Translations under genes and position numbers: made by a program
The notes under the pieces: generated by a model
What the model saw: the letters and a program-made list of their open reading frames with translations, nothing else
Database searches by the model: none
What the model was told of the DNA's origin: nothing
Part shown: piece by piece, positions 17,316 through 24,656 of the stretch
Layout: each line of letters begins with the position of its first letter
How positions within the stretch are numbered: position 1 is the stretch's first letter
DNA from: Streptomyces sp. DI166
GTDB lineage: Bacteria > Actinomycetota > Actinomycetes > Streptomycetales > Streptomycetaceae
Assembly (NCBI RefSeq): GCF_900091315.1
Contig: NZ_FLSP01000014.1
Location: 50,030 to 114,029 of the forward strand
DNA: 64,000 nucleotides
Direction: 5' to 3'

Positions 17316-17358
17316 TCGAGGAGGGGTCATGCGTTCCTTGAGCATCGGCCGTTAGCTT
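17316..17358 (+). promoter_or_regulatory. Candidate SARP-type promoter of the FAAL gene
   Basis: TCGAG (17316-17320), TCATG (17327-17331) and TTGAG (17338-17342) lie exactly 11 bp apart. TAGCTT (17353-17358) follows ten bases after the last; the same hexamer at the same distance occurs upstream of the halogenase-like gene at 47498. The FAAL start codon is 32 bp downstream. Confidence 0.62.
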
Positions 17359-17390
17359 CGCGCCATTGAGTCGAACGGGGGCGGTTCGAA

Positions 17391-19136
17391 ATGGGTGGTT
17401 TTCTTGGCGCATTACGGCGTCGTATGGAGGCCGCGGATGCCAGCCGCGAAGCCTTCATCTTCGTCGGTGCCGAGTCAACCCCTCGCCGTACGGATGGGGA
17501 AGGACCGCGGGTCAGAACCCTTACCTACGGTGAACTCGACCGGCAGGCGAGGCAGTTGGCAGCCTGGCTCCAGTCACAGGGGGGTGCGGCACAGCGGGTG
17601 CTGCTGCCCTGCTGCGACGGGCCGCTGCAGATCACCGCGCTGCTCGGCTGCTTCTACGCCGGTGCCACCGCGGTGCCCTGTCCCTCCCCGCTCGACGGCG
17701 GGCGCAATGTCCGGCGGCTGACCGCCGTCGCCAAGGACGCCGATGTGTCCCTGGCGCTCGCCGACTCCGCCGTGGCGGCCGAGCTGTCCCGGCTGTTCGC
17801 GGGCAGTGACCTGGTGTGCCTCGCCGCGGACCGGGCCGCGCTGCCGGACCCGGAGGACTGGCGGCCGACGGTCGCGGCGGACGAGGACATCGCGCTCATC
17901 CAGTACACGTCCGGGTCGGTGACCCAGGTGAAGGGCGTCCTGATCAGCCAGCGGAACCTGCTGGCCGGGCAGGAGGCCATCACCCGGGCGCTGGGGACGG
18001 ACGGTCACGCGGTGATCGGCGGCTGGCTGCCGCCGTACCACGACATGGGCCTGGTGGGGCAGTTGCTGCACCCGCTGTACGTCGGCGCCCTGGGCGTGGT
18101 GATGTCCGCCGCCGCCTTCGCGGCCCGGCCGCTGAGCTGGCTGCGGATGATCGACCGGTACGGCATCACCGTCTCCGGTGGCCCTGACTACGCGTACGAC
18201 ATGTGTGTCCGGGCGGCCGGCGACGAGGAGGTCGAACGGCTCGACCTGTCCCGCTGGCGGGTCGCTGTCAACGGCGCCGAACCCGTGCGGGAGGCCACCA
18301 TGGCCGCCTTCGCCGAGCGGTTCGCCCCGGCCGGTTTCCGGACCGAGGCGTTCTACCCGGCGTACGGACTCGCCGAGGCGACCCTGCTGGTCACGGGCGG
18401 CCGGCCCGGACGGCCGCCGGTGGAACGCGCGGTGGACTCCACCGCACTCGCCGGCGGACGGCTGGCCGAGCCGAGGAGAGGTGTGCTCAGTCGGACCCTG
18501 GTCGGCGTGGGGCAGCCGTACGGGGTGGACCTGCGCATCGTCGACCCGGAGACCCGGCAGGTGCTCCCGCCGGGGAGAGTGGGCGAGATCTGGATCCGGG
18601 GCGAGAGCGTGGCGCCGGGTTACTGGCGACGCCGGGCCGAGACCGAGGAGACCTTCGGGGCGGTGACGTCCGCCCATGACGGATCGTTCCTGCGCAGCGG
18701 CGACCTCGGTGCCGTGGACGAGTACGGCGAGCTGTTCGTGATCGGGCGGCTCAAGGAGGGCGTCGTGGTCAACGGGGTCGATGTCGCGCCGGAGGACATC
18801 GAGACCTCGGTACAGGGCCTGAACCCCAAGTTCGGGGTGACGGCGGCGGTCACCACCGGTCCGGAACGCGACCGGCTCATCGTGATCCAGGAAGTACGTG
18901 AGAACGGCCTCCTCGACGGTGAACTGCCGTCGCTCGCCGAGGCCGTACAGACCCATCTGGACGGGGAGTTCGGAATCCCCGACGCCGTCATCCTGCTCGT
19001 CCGGCAGGGCGTGGTGCGGCGTACGACCAGCGGCAAGCTGCAGCGCTCGGCCATGCGGGGACTGCTGCGGAGTGGCGGGATACGGCCGCTCTATCCGCAA
19101 GTACCCGTGTTCCAGGCCGACTTGAGTCCGAGTTGA
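17391..19136 (+). CDS. Fatty acyl-AMP ligase (FAAL)
   Basis: A 581-residue adenylate-forming enzyme. The phosphate loop is YTSGSVTQVKG (residues 172-182), followed by LPPYHDMGLVG (214-223), which is diagnostic of FAAL/DIP2-type enzymes rather than acyl-CoA synthetases. A complete C-terminal domain carries the hinge-like GRLKEGVVVNG and the terminal Lys in TSGKLQRS. FAALs activate a carboxylic acid as acyl-AMP and load it on an ACP, here most simply the ACP at 23039 or 27403. The acid could be a fatty acid or another starter. The distal motif reads GVDVAPEDIE rather than the usual NHYPQDIE type, a mild divergence. The gene ends inside the candidate promoter of the SARP gene. Confidence 0.85.
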   Translation: MGGFLGALRRRMEAADASREAFIFVGAESTPRRTDGEGPRVRTLTYGELDRQARQLAAWLQSQGGAAQRVLLPCCDGPLQITALLGCFYAGATAVPCPSPLDGGRNVRRLTAVAKDADVSLALADSAVAAELSRLFAGSDLVCLAADRAALPDPEDWRPTVAADEDIALIQYTSGSVTQVKGVLISQRNLLAGQEAITRALGTDGHAVIGGWLPPYHDMGLVGQLLHPLYVGALGVVMSAAAFAARPLSWLRMIDRYGITVSGGPDYAYDMCVRAAGDEEVERLDLSRWRVAVNGAEPVREATMAAFAERFAPAGFRTEAFYPAYGLAEATLLVTGGRPGRPPVERAVDSTALAGGRLAEPRRGVLSRTLVGVGQPYGVDLRIVDPETRQVLPPGRVGEIWIRGESVAPGYWRRRAETEETFGAVTSAHDGSFLRSGDLGAVDEYGELFVIGRLKEGVVVNGVDVAPEDIETSVQGLNPKFGVTAAVTTGPERDRLIVIQEVRENGLLDGELPSLAEAVQTHLDGEFGIPDAVILLVRQGVVRRTTSGKLQRSAMRGLLRSGGIRPLYPQVPVFQADLSPS

Positions 19137-19153
19137 GCCCACCTCCAGTTGCT
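19111..19153 (+). promoter_or_regulatory. Candidate autoregulatory SARP site overlapping the FAAL stop
   Basis: TCCAG (19111-19115), TTGAG (19122-19126) and TTGAG (19133-19137) are spaced exactly 11 bp. The last overlaps the FAAL stop codon. GTTGCT (19148-19153) sits at the usual -10 distance but is a poor match. The site lies about 110 bp before the SARP start codon. Confidence 0.5.
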
Positions 19154-19159
19154 CACCGG

Positions 19160-19181
19160 ACCATCACGTGACCATCACGTC
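19160..19181 (+). repeat. 11-bp direct repeat ACCATCACGT(G/C) in the SARP leader
   Basis: ACCATCACGTG (19160-19170) is followed immediately by ACCATCACGTC (19171-19181). The junction also forms the palindrome TCACGTGA. It lies in the untranslated region before the SARP gene and may be a second regulator's operator. Confidence 0.6.
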
Positions 19182-19245
19182 ACCCAGCGCAACCCATGCT
19201 GCCGAAATTCCAGCAGCGGAGTGCAAGGCAACAGAGAGGATGCCG

Positions 19246-20076
19246 ATGGACATCGAAGTGCTCGGCGCATGCAGAGTGATGCAGACCGGCAAGTCTGTGG
19301 TGCCTTCCGCGGTCAAGCCACGCAAGGTTCTCGCAGTACTGGCCCTCAACCCTGACCGTCCCGTCTCCGTCGGGATGCTGGTGGAGGAAGTCTGGGGCGA
19401 GACTCCACCGCCCAGCGTCGCAACGACCCTGCAGACGTACATACTTCAACTTCGGAACCTTATCACTTCTGCCATCGGAGGCCCATCGCCGGATCTGCCC
19501 CTGGGCGCGAAAAGTGTGCTCGTGACCCAGCCCGGCGGGTACTTGCTGGACACCCAGGGCGGTTCTGTCGATGTACGCGAGTACGAGCGGCTCTCCGGCG
19601 GGGGTCACCGGGCCCTGGAGAAAGGGGACTACGAGGCGGCGGCGGACCTCTTCCGCAAGGCCCTGGCACTGTGGCGGGGTCCCGCGCTCGCTGATGTGGA
19701 GTGCGGACGGGTCCTCGACGTCGAGGTGACCCGGCTGGAGGAGTCCCGGATGGGCATACTGTGCCGCCGGATCGAGGCGGACCTGCTCCTCGGGCGCCAC
19801 CACGAGATCATCGGTGAGCTGTTCGGGCTCGCGGCCCGGCATCCGCTGCACGAGGGGATACACCTGCAGTTGATGCTGGCCCTGTACCGGGCCGGGCGGC
19901 GGACCACGGCGCTGGAGGTCTACCAGCGGCTGCGGGACGTGCTCGCCGGCGAACTCGGGCTCGACCCGAGTTATGAACTCCAGTCGCTCCAGGGGGCGTT
20001 GCTCGACTCCTCCTCCGAACTCCGGCTCGACCAGCCGCTCTCGCTCTTCAGAGTGCGGGCGCCCGGCCGGTACTGA
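19246..20076 (+). CDS. SARP-family transcriptional activator
   Basis: A 276-residue Streptomyces antibiotic regulatory protein. It has an N-terminal winged-helix DNA-binding domain of the OmpR type (about residues 1-95, starting MDIEVLGACRV and including VWGETPPPSVATTLQTYI), then a bacterial transcriptional activator domain (about 100-250; YERLSGGGHRALEKGDYEAA, ALYRAGRRTTALEVYQRLR). The ATG at 19246 is preferred because GAGAGG lies six bases upstream; the ATG at 19240 touches that site. It is the only pathway-specific regulator in the window, and 11-bp direct repeats of the SARP type occur before eleven operons including its own. It should therefore be the cluster activator. The stand-alone AT gene follows 7 bp later. 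Confidence 0.92.
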   Translation: MDIEVLGACRVMQTGKSVVPSAVKPRKVLAVLALNPDRPVSVGMLVEEVWGETPPPSVATTLQTYILQLRNLITSAIGGPSPDLPLGAKSVLVTQPGGYLLDTQGGSVDVREYERLSGGGHRALEKGDYEAAADLFRKALALWRGPALADVECGRVLDVEVTRLEESRMGILCRRIEADLLLGRHHEIIGELFGLAARHPLHEGIHLQLMLALYRAGRRTTALEVYQRLRDVLAGELGLDPSYELQSLQGALLDSSSELRLDQPLSLFRVRAPGRY

Positions 20077-20083
20077 CGGATCC

Positions 20084-21094
20084 GTGCCGTCGGTCGCACT
20101 GCTCCTGCCCGGAGCGGGAGCCCAGTACCCCGCCATGGCCTACGGCCTCTACCGGTACGAACCCGCCTTCACCACGGCCATGGACACGGTCCTGGAACTG
20201 CTGGGCCAGGCCGGTGAACGGCTCTACCGGCTCTGGTCGTCCGGTGCGCGGCTGCGCACCGTGGCCGAGGTGCACCCGCTGCTGTTCGCGGTGTGCCACG
20301 CGCTCAGTGAGACGGTCCGGGACCGGGGGCTGCGCCCCGGCGCGGTCCTCGGTCAGAGTGTCGGCGAACTCGTCGCCGCCGTCCAGACCGGCGTACTGCC
20401 CCTGACCGACGCGGTGCGTCTGGTCGCGGTGCAGGCCGATGCCCTTGCCGGGGCACCGGCGGGCGGGGCGCTCGCCGTCGCCGCCGCGCCGCCCGCGGTC
20501 TCGCCCTTCCTGCGGGGCGGGACCGTGGTGGCGGCGGCCAACGGACCCGGCCAGACCATCGTGTCCGGCTCGGAGTTCGGACTCGCCGCCACCAGACGGG
20601 CGCTGGAGGGGGCGGGACTGACCTGGATGCGGGTCCAGGTGCCCGCGGGACTGCACGGTCCCCTGGTCACCGAGGCCTGCCTGGACACCCTGCCCGCCTT
20701 CGAGGCCTCCGTGTACACCGCCCCGCACACGCCCTTGCTGTCCGGGTGCGCGGGCGGCCGCCCGGAGCCCGAGCGGGCGGTCGACCCGGAGTTCTGGGCC
20801 CTGCAGCCCGCGCGCCCGGTGCTGCTGGACGCGGCACTGGGGCAACTCGCCACGGTGGGCGCCCTGTTGTGCGCCGAGGTCGGCCCCGGACACGGCCTCG
20901 CCGTACAGGCCCGACGGCACGGACACCGGGCCGTCTCCCTGCTCGACGGCTGCGTCGGCGCACCCCACGAGGAACGCGACCGCCTCCGCCAGGCCCTGGA
21001 CAGCCTCCTTCTCGGCGACCCCGGGGACCGTCCGGACAACAAACCCACAGCGAGGGTGGCATGGTTACGGCCCCCGGGCGGGGGGTCCGCCTAG
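20084..21094 (+). CDS. Stand-alone acyltransferase (malonyl-CoA:ACP transacylase-like)
   Basis: A 336-residue protein with the acyltransferase fold: the N-terminal LLLPGAGAQYPAMA segment, the nucleophile in GQSVGE (Ser92) and the catalytic His in LHGPL (His191). The small subdomain between them carries NGPGQTIVSG. It is nearer to discrete ATs of polyketide clusters than to FabD in layout, but specificity residues are ambiguous. Possible roles are starter-unit editing (as proposed for ZhuC-like ATs), supplying malonyl units in trans to module 2 of the type I PKS, whose own AT is dead, or charging the type II ACP. The GTG at 20084 follows the SARP gene by 7 bp, suggesting one transcript. Confidence 0.8.
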   Translation: MPSVALLLPGAGAQYPAMAYGLYRYEPAFTTAMDTVLELLGQAGERLYRLWSSGARLRTVAEVHPLLFAVCHALSETVRDRGLRPGAVLGQSVGELVAAVQTGVLPLTDAVRLVAVQADALAGAPAGGALAVAAAPPAVSPFLRGGTVVAAANGPGQTIVSGSEFGLAATRRALEGAGLTWMRVQVPAGLHGPLVTEACLDTLPAFEASVYTAPHTPLLSGCAGGRPEPERAVDPEFWALQPARPVLLDAALGQLATVGALLCAEVGPGHGLAVQARRHGHRAVSLLDGCVGAPHEERDRLRQALDSLLLGDPGDRPDNKPTARVAWLRPPGGGSA

Positions 21095-21229
21095 TACGCA
21101 GGGGGCGGAACGGTCACTACCACCCCCGGTTCCGGGGTGCCGTCACCCGTGCGCGCAGCGCCCCCGGCACCGGGACCGGAACCCGGCAAACGGGTACGGC
21201 ATATTCCGTGCGGAAGTCGCTCGATGCGG

Positions 21230-21261
21230 TCCACCAGGGCTTGAGCGGTGCGGCGCAGCCT
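21230..21261 (+). promoter_or_regulatory. Candidate SARP-type promoter of the ACAD/ACP/PPTase operon
   Basis: TCCAC (21230-21234) and TTGAG (21241-21245) are 11 bp apart. CAGCCT (21256-21261) follows at the same distance as the -10 candidates of the other sites. About 85 bp separate it from the GTG start of the dehydrogenase. Confidence 0.5.
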
Positions 21262-21345
21262 TGGTTCGTTCTGGTGCGGGTGGCTCGCGGAAGCCGCCCG
21301 CACGGGGACGGACCGGACCCTGCGGACCGCGAGGAGTGACCCCCG

Positions 21346-23034
21346 GTGGAGCGATCTGTGCGTGCGACCACGGCCGAGGAGCGGCTCCGGAGCCGCACGG
21401 ACGAGCTGGAGCACGCGCTGGCGCCCTTAGGCAGCGGTGCGCTCGGGGGCGAGAGCCTGCGCCGGGCCGAACTGATGCTGGACGACCACGGGTTCGGCGC
21501 CGAGTTCGTGCCCGCCGAGTACGGCGGACGGCTGGAGCGGATCGACGGGCTCGGCAGGGTGGTCAGGCCCGCCTGCCGCCGTGACCTCTCCCTCGGGTTC
21601 GGGTACGGCCTCAACTGCTACTTCGCCGCCACCCCCGTATGGGCGGCGGGGGACACCGCGCAGCGCGAGTGGGTCGCCGCGCTGCTGCTCGGCGGTGGCC
21701 GGATCGCCGTCGCCCGGCCCGCCGTCGCGCACGCCAACGACTTCGTGCGCGACGAGTTCGCGCTCGTCCGGAGCGAGGGGCGGCGGCGCCTGGACGGCGC
21801 CAAGACCGCCGTGCTCAACTACGCCCGCGCGCGCGGCCTCACCGTCATCGCGGGCACCGAGGACGGCAGCCACGAGGTGCTGCTGATCGACCGGGAGATC
21901 CTGCCCGAGGGCGCCCTGCGCACCCTGCACCGCTACCGCACCGTGGGCCTGGACGGCTGCGAGTTCGGCGGCCTGGAGTTCACCGGCTGCCCGGTGCCCG
22001 AGGAGGCCGTGGTCGGCGAACCGGGCCAGGGCATGGGACTGGCCGTGCGCTGCTCCGTGGTCACCCGGGCCCTGCTGCCCTCGGTGCTGATCGCCGCCGC
22101 CGACACCGTGCTGCGCACCGCCATGCGGTTCGCCGTCGAGACCCGCGGCGAGGACCCCTACGGCCCGCTGAAGTCGACGTACGGCCGCGAGGTGCTCACC
22201 GGCGCCCTGCTGGACCTGCTGATCAGCGACAGCGTCGCCCTCGCCGCCGCCCGCGGTATCCATCTGCTGCCCGACCGGGTCAGCGCCTGCGCCGCGGCCG
22301 CCGCCTACACCGTGCCCAAGCTGCTCCAGGACTCCGCGCACGACCTGTCGACCGTGCTGGGCGAGGCGTACTTCGACGCCAAGGGCCCCTACGGCGCCTT
22401 CGGCCGGATGTCCCGCGACCTGCCGCTGCTGGCCCAGGGCCACGCCGGAACCGCCGCCCGCCAGGCCATGCTGGTCGCCCAACTCCCGAAGCTGGCAAGG
22501 GAGTCCTGGCTGGTGGACGACGAGCCGCCGGCCGCGCTGCTGCGCCCCTGGGAGGACCTGCCGCCCGCCGACCTCGGCGCGGTGGCACCCGCCGGGGTGG
22601 CCGACCCCGTCGTCCCCGTGCTCACCGCCTGCTCCGGCCTCGGCGGCGAACTGGGCGAACTGGTCGGCGCGTTCCTCGGTGAACTGCGCCAACTGCGCGG
22701 CCGGTTCGCGCGGATCACCCCTGGCGACGGACTGTCCACCCCCGACACCCTGGCCCTCACCGACCGCTACGCCCTGGTCTGCGCCGCCGCGGCCAGCCTC
22801 GGCGTCTGGCGCGAGCACCGGGCCGCCCGGCCCGGCACCTTCCTCGCCGACCCGGCCTGGATCACCGGGGCGCTGCACCGGCTGGGCGCGCTGCTGGGCC
22901 TGGAGGGCATCCCCAAGGCTCCGCAGGACGCCGTCGAGCGACGTCTCTTCGACGCGGTCCTCGAACGCTACGAACAGCAGCGCTCCTACGACCTGTACGA
23001 GACGACGCTCCACAGTCCCGACCGGAAGGAATAG
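21346..23034 (+). CDS. Acyl-CoA dehydrogenase-like flavoprotein, long form
   Basis: A 562-residue protein. The first two-thirds follow the acyl-CoA dehydrogenase fold (FGAEFVPAEYGG near the N-terminus, a beta-domain with GLDGCEFGGLEFTGCPVP, helices with LLPSVLIAAADTVLRTAMRFA). The last 180 residues are an extra helical extension, as in acyl-CoA oxidases and in the dehydrogenases that accompany FAALs in lipopeptide clusters. Together with the FAAL at 17391 and the ACP that follows by 4 bp, it probably desaturates the acyl-ACP after loading. The GTG start has a GAGGAGTGA ribosome site at about 21331. Oxidation of another carrier-bound substrate is the main alternative. Confidence 0.75.
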   Translation: MERSVRATTAEERLRSRTDELEHALAPLGSGALGGESLRRAELMLDDHGFGAEFVPAEYGGRLERIDGLGRVVRPACRRDLSLGFGYGLNCYFAATPVWAAGDTAQREWVAALLLGGGRIAVARPAVAHANDFVRDEFALVRSEGRRRLDGAKTAVLNYARARGLTVIAGTEDGSHEVLLIDREILPEGALRTLHRYRTVGLDGCEFGGLEFTGCPVPEEAVVGEPGQGMGLAVRCSVVTRALLPSVLIAAADTVLRTAMRFAVETRGEDPYGPLKSTYGREVLTGALLDLLISDSVALAAARGIHLLPDRVSACAAAAAYTVPKLLQDSAHDLSTVLGEAYFDAKGPYGAFGRMSRDLPLLAQGHAGTAARQAMLVAQLPKLARESWLVDDEPPAALLRPWEDLPPADLGAVAPAGVADPVVPVLTACSGLGGELGELVGAFLGELRQLRGRFARITPGDGLSTPDTLALTDRYALVCAAAASLGVWREHRAARPGTFLADPAWITGALHRLGALLGLEGIPKAPQDAVERRLFDAVLERYEQQRSYDLYETTLHSPDRKE

Positions 23035-23038
23035 CCCC

Positions 23039-23335
23039 ATGAGCGCGCACGCCGACGACACTAACGCCGACAACGCGTCCGGCGATCTGATCTCCGCGGT
23101 GGTCCAGGCGGTGCGACGGGTCATCGACGACCCGGTGGCCGAGGTGGGCACGGACTCGCTGCTCCGTGAGGACCTGGGCTTCGACTCGGTCCTCATCATG
23201 CAGCTGAAGTACCGCGTGGAGCAGGCCGTGCCGGAGCTGGGCGAGCTGTCCCTGCCCGACATGGTCGACAGCATGACGTCCGTGGGCTCCCTGGTCGCCT
23301 ACCTGCGCGACCGTCTGGTGAAGGCGGCTGTCTGA
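23039..23335 (+). CDS. Discrete acyl carrier protein (FAAL branch)
   Basis: A 98-residue carrier protein with the phosphopantetheine site LGFDSVLIMQL (Ser50), an acidic N-terminal extension and four predicted helices. The motif resembles carriers of modular or FAAL systems more than type II PKS ACPs, which read YDSLALL in this cluster. It starts 4 bp after the acyl-CoA dehydrogenase-like gene and its stop overlaps the start of the PPTase gene, so all three are one transcription unit. Likely function: accept the acyl group from the FAAL, present it to the dehydrogenase and pass it to a ketosynthase. Confidence 0.85.
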   Translation: MSAHADDTNADNASGDLISAVVQAVRRVIDDPVAEVGTDSLLREDLGFDSVLIMQLKYRVEQAVPELGELSLPDMVDSMTSVGSLVAYLRDRLVKAAV

Positions 23336-24153
23336 TGGCCACCCCCACCGCCGGGGCCCCCGTGCACGTACGCGGTCCCGAGGGCCCCTGGGACGACGTC
23401 CTGCGCCCGCTGTCCGAGCGCGGCACCGTGGTGACCTACGGGAGAGTCACGGACTGGCTCCCGGAGGACACTGGAGAAAGGGTTCTGCGCCCCTTGCTCG
23501 GCCCCCGCGACTGGGGCCGTTTCCAACGGCTCACCCACCGCCGGGTGCGCGACGGCTTCCTCGCCTCCCGGCTGCTGCTCAAGCACACCGCGGCCCGGGT
23601 GCTCTCCAGCACCCCCGAGGCGGTGGACCTCGCCTACAAACCGGGCGGGCGGCCGTACCTGCGCGGCTGCGACCAGATCGACATCAGCCTCAGCCACACC
23701 GAGGAGGTCATGGTCGTCGGGGTCACCCGGCGCGGACTGCTCGGCGTGGACGTGGAGCGCGCCGAGCGCCCCATGGTCGGCACCGGTGTGGAGTTCCAGG
23801 CGTGCACCCCGCACGAGCGCGAACTGCTGGAGTCGCTGCCCGAGCAGACCCGCAACAGCGCCCTGGTGCGCCTGTGGACGCTGAAGGAGGCGTACAGCAA
23901 GGCCATCGGCCAGGGGCTGCGCTTCCGGTTCACCGAGTTCGGCTTCACGCTGGACGACGCGCGCGTCCGGCTCCAGCGCCCCGACGGCTCCCCGGGCACC
24001 GGCCCGGAGTGGAGCTTCGGCACCTTCGCCCTGGAGTCCGACTACGTGGTCAGCGCCGCCCTGCGCGACGAGGGCTTCGGCGGCACCGAGGACACCGCCG
24101 CCGACACCACCCTGGACCAGGGCCTGCTCGGCGTGCTGCTCGGGCGGCTGTGA
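23335..24153 (+). CDS. Sfp-type 4'-phosphopantetheinyl transferase
   Basis: A 272-residue PPTase with all signature motifs: DISLSHTEE, the Mg-binding GVDVERA and the WTLKEAYSKAIGQGL helix with the second acidic ligand. It transfers phosphopantetheine from CoA to the conserved Ser of carrier proteins. In this cluster those are four discrete carriers and three PKS ACP domains. The ATG overlaps the TGA of the ACP gene (TGATG), indicating translational coupling. Having its own PPTase suggests that the cluster does not rely only on housekeeping enzymes. Confidence 0.93.
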   Translation: MATPTAGAPVHVRGPEGPWDDVLRPLSERGTVVTYGRVTDWLPEDTGERVLRPLLGPRDWGRFQRLTHRRVRDGFLASRLLLKHTAARVLSSTPEAVDLAYKPGGRPYLRGCDQIDISLSHTEEVMVVGVTRRGLLGVDVERAERPMVGTGVEFQACTPHERELLESLPEQTRNSALVRLWTLKEAYSKAIGQGLRFRFTEFGFTLDDARVRLQRPDGSPGTGPEWSFGTFALESDYVVSAALRDEGFGGTEDTAADTTLDQGLLGVLLGRL

Positions 24154-24251
24154 GCGCCCGGCCCTGCCCGGACCCCGCCGGACCTTCCCAGTCCCTCCCA
24201 GACCTTGTCCCGACGTCCGCAACCCACCCGATCCCTCGCCAGGAGGCACCC

Positions 24252-24527
24252 ATGACCCTGTCCGAACACCCCTCCTCCGGGTTCACCCTCGCCGATCTGC
24301 TCCGGCTGCTCAGCGAGAGCGCCGGGGTGCCCGAGGGCATCGACCTGGAGGCCGACGACGTCGTCGACACGCCCTTCTACCGGCTCGGCTACGACTCCCT
24401 CGCGCTGCTCCAGGTCACCGGCCGGCTCAAGCGCGAGTACGGCCTGATGCTGCCCGACACGATCGTCGCCGACGCCCCCACCCCCCGCGCCCTGCTCACG
24501 GTCATCGCGCACGCGCGTGCCGCCTGA
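24252..24527 (+). CDS. Type II PKS acyl carrier protein
   Basis: A 91-residue ACP with the type II aromatic PKS hallmark FYRLGYDSLALLQVTGRLKREYG (attachment Ser49). A long helix 2 and a C-terminal TPRALLTVI complete the usual four-helix bundle. It should carry the growing poly-beta-ketone for the KS-alpha/KS-beta pair encoded 36 kb away at 60458-62940. Minimal-PKS ACPs normally sit next to KS-beta, so this separation is unusual. The ATG has a perfect AGGAGG site. It ends the rightward operon and is followed by a strong hairpin. Confidence 0.92.
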   Translation: MTLSEHPSSGFTLADLLRLLSESAGVPEGIDLEADDVVDTPFYRLGYDSLALLQVTGRLKREYGLMLPDTIVADAPTPRALLTVIAHARAA

Positions 24528-24554
24528 TACCCCGCGCGGCGGGCGCCCACAACG

Positions 24555-24606
24555 GAGCCGGCCGCGTACCTTCCCGGAAGTTCCGGAGAAGGTACGCGGC
24601 CGGCTC
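24555..24606. terminator. Strong bidirectional hairpin
   Basis: A perfect 18-bp inverted repeat (arms 24555-24572 and 24589-24606) encloses a smaller inverted repeat CCGGAA-G-TTCCGG. It lies between the convergent ACP and halogenase genes. There is no T-tract, so it is a factor-independent or processing hairpin of the kind common in Streptomyces. Confidence 0.85.
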
Positions 24607-24656
24607 GTTGCGCTCCAGCTCTGCCGCTCTCCCGGCTGGGGGAGGGCCGGGGTCGA

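Larger units (their letters stand above)
16933..17390. other. 458-bp divergent intergenic region
   Basis: No convincing coding frame on either strand. It separates the leftward monooxygenase operon from the rightward fatty acyl-AMP ligase and carries a candidate SARP site near each end. The middle part (about 17100-17300) is visibly less GC-rich than its surroundings and contains a short palindrome, GATCCG-AC-CGGATC, near 17212-17225. An isolated TTGAG on the minus strand (17236-17232) has no -10 at the expected distance. Confidence 0.6.

Noticed and set aside
19160..19181. E-box-like or gamma-butyrolactone (ARE) operator
   Set aside because: The palindrome is only eight bases and does not match the longer inverted repeats I know for such receptors; listed only as a direct repeat.
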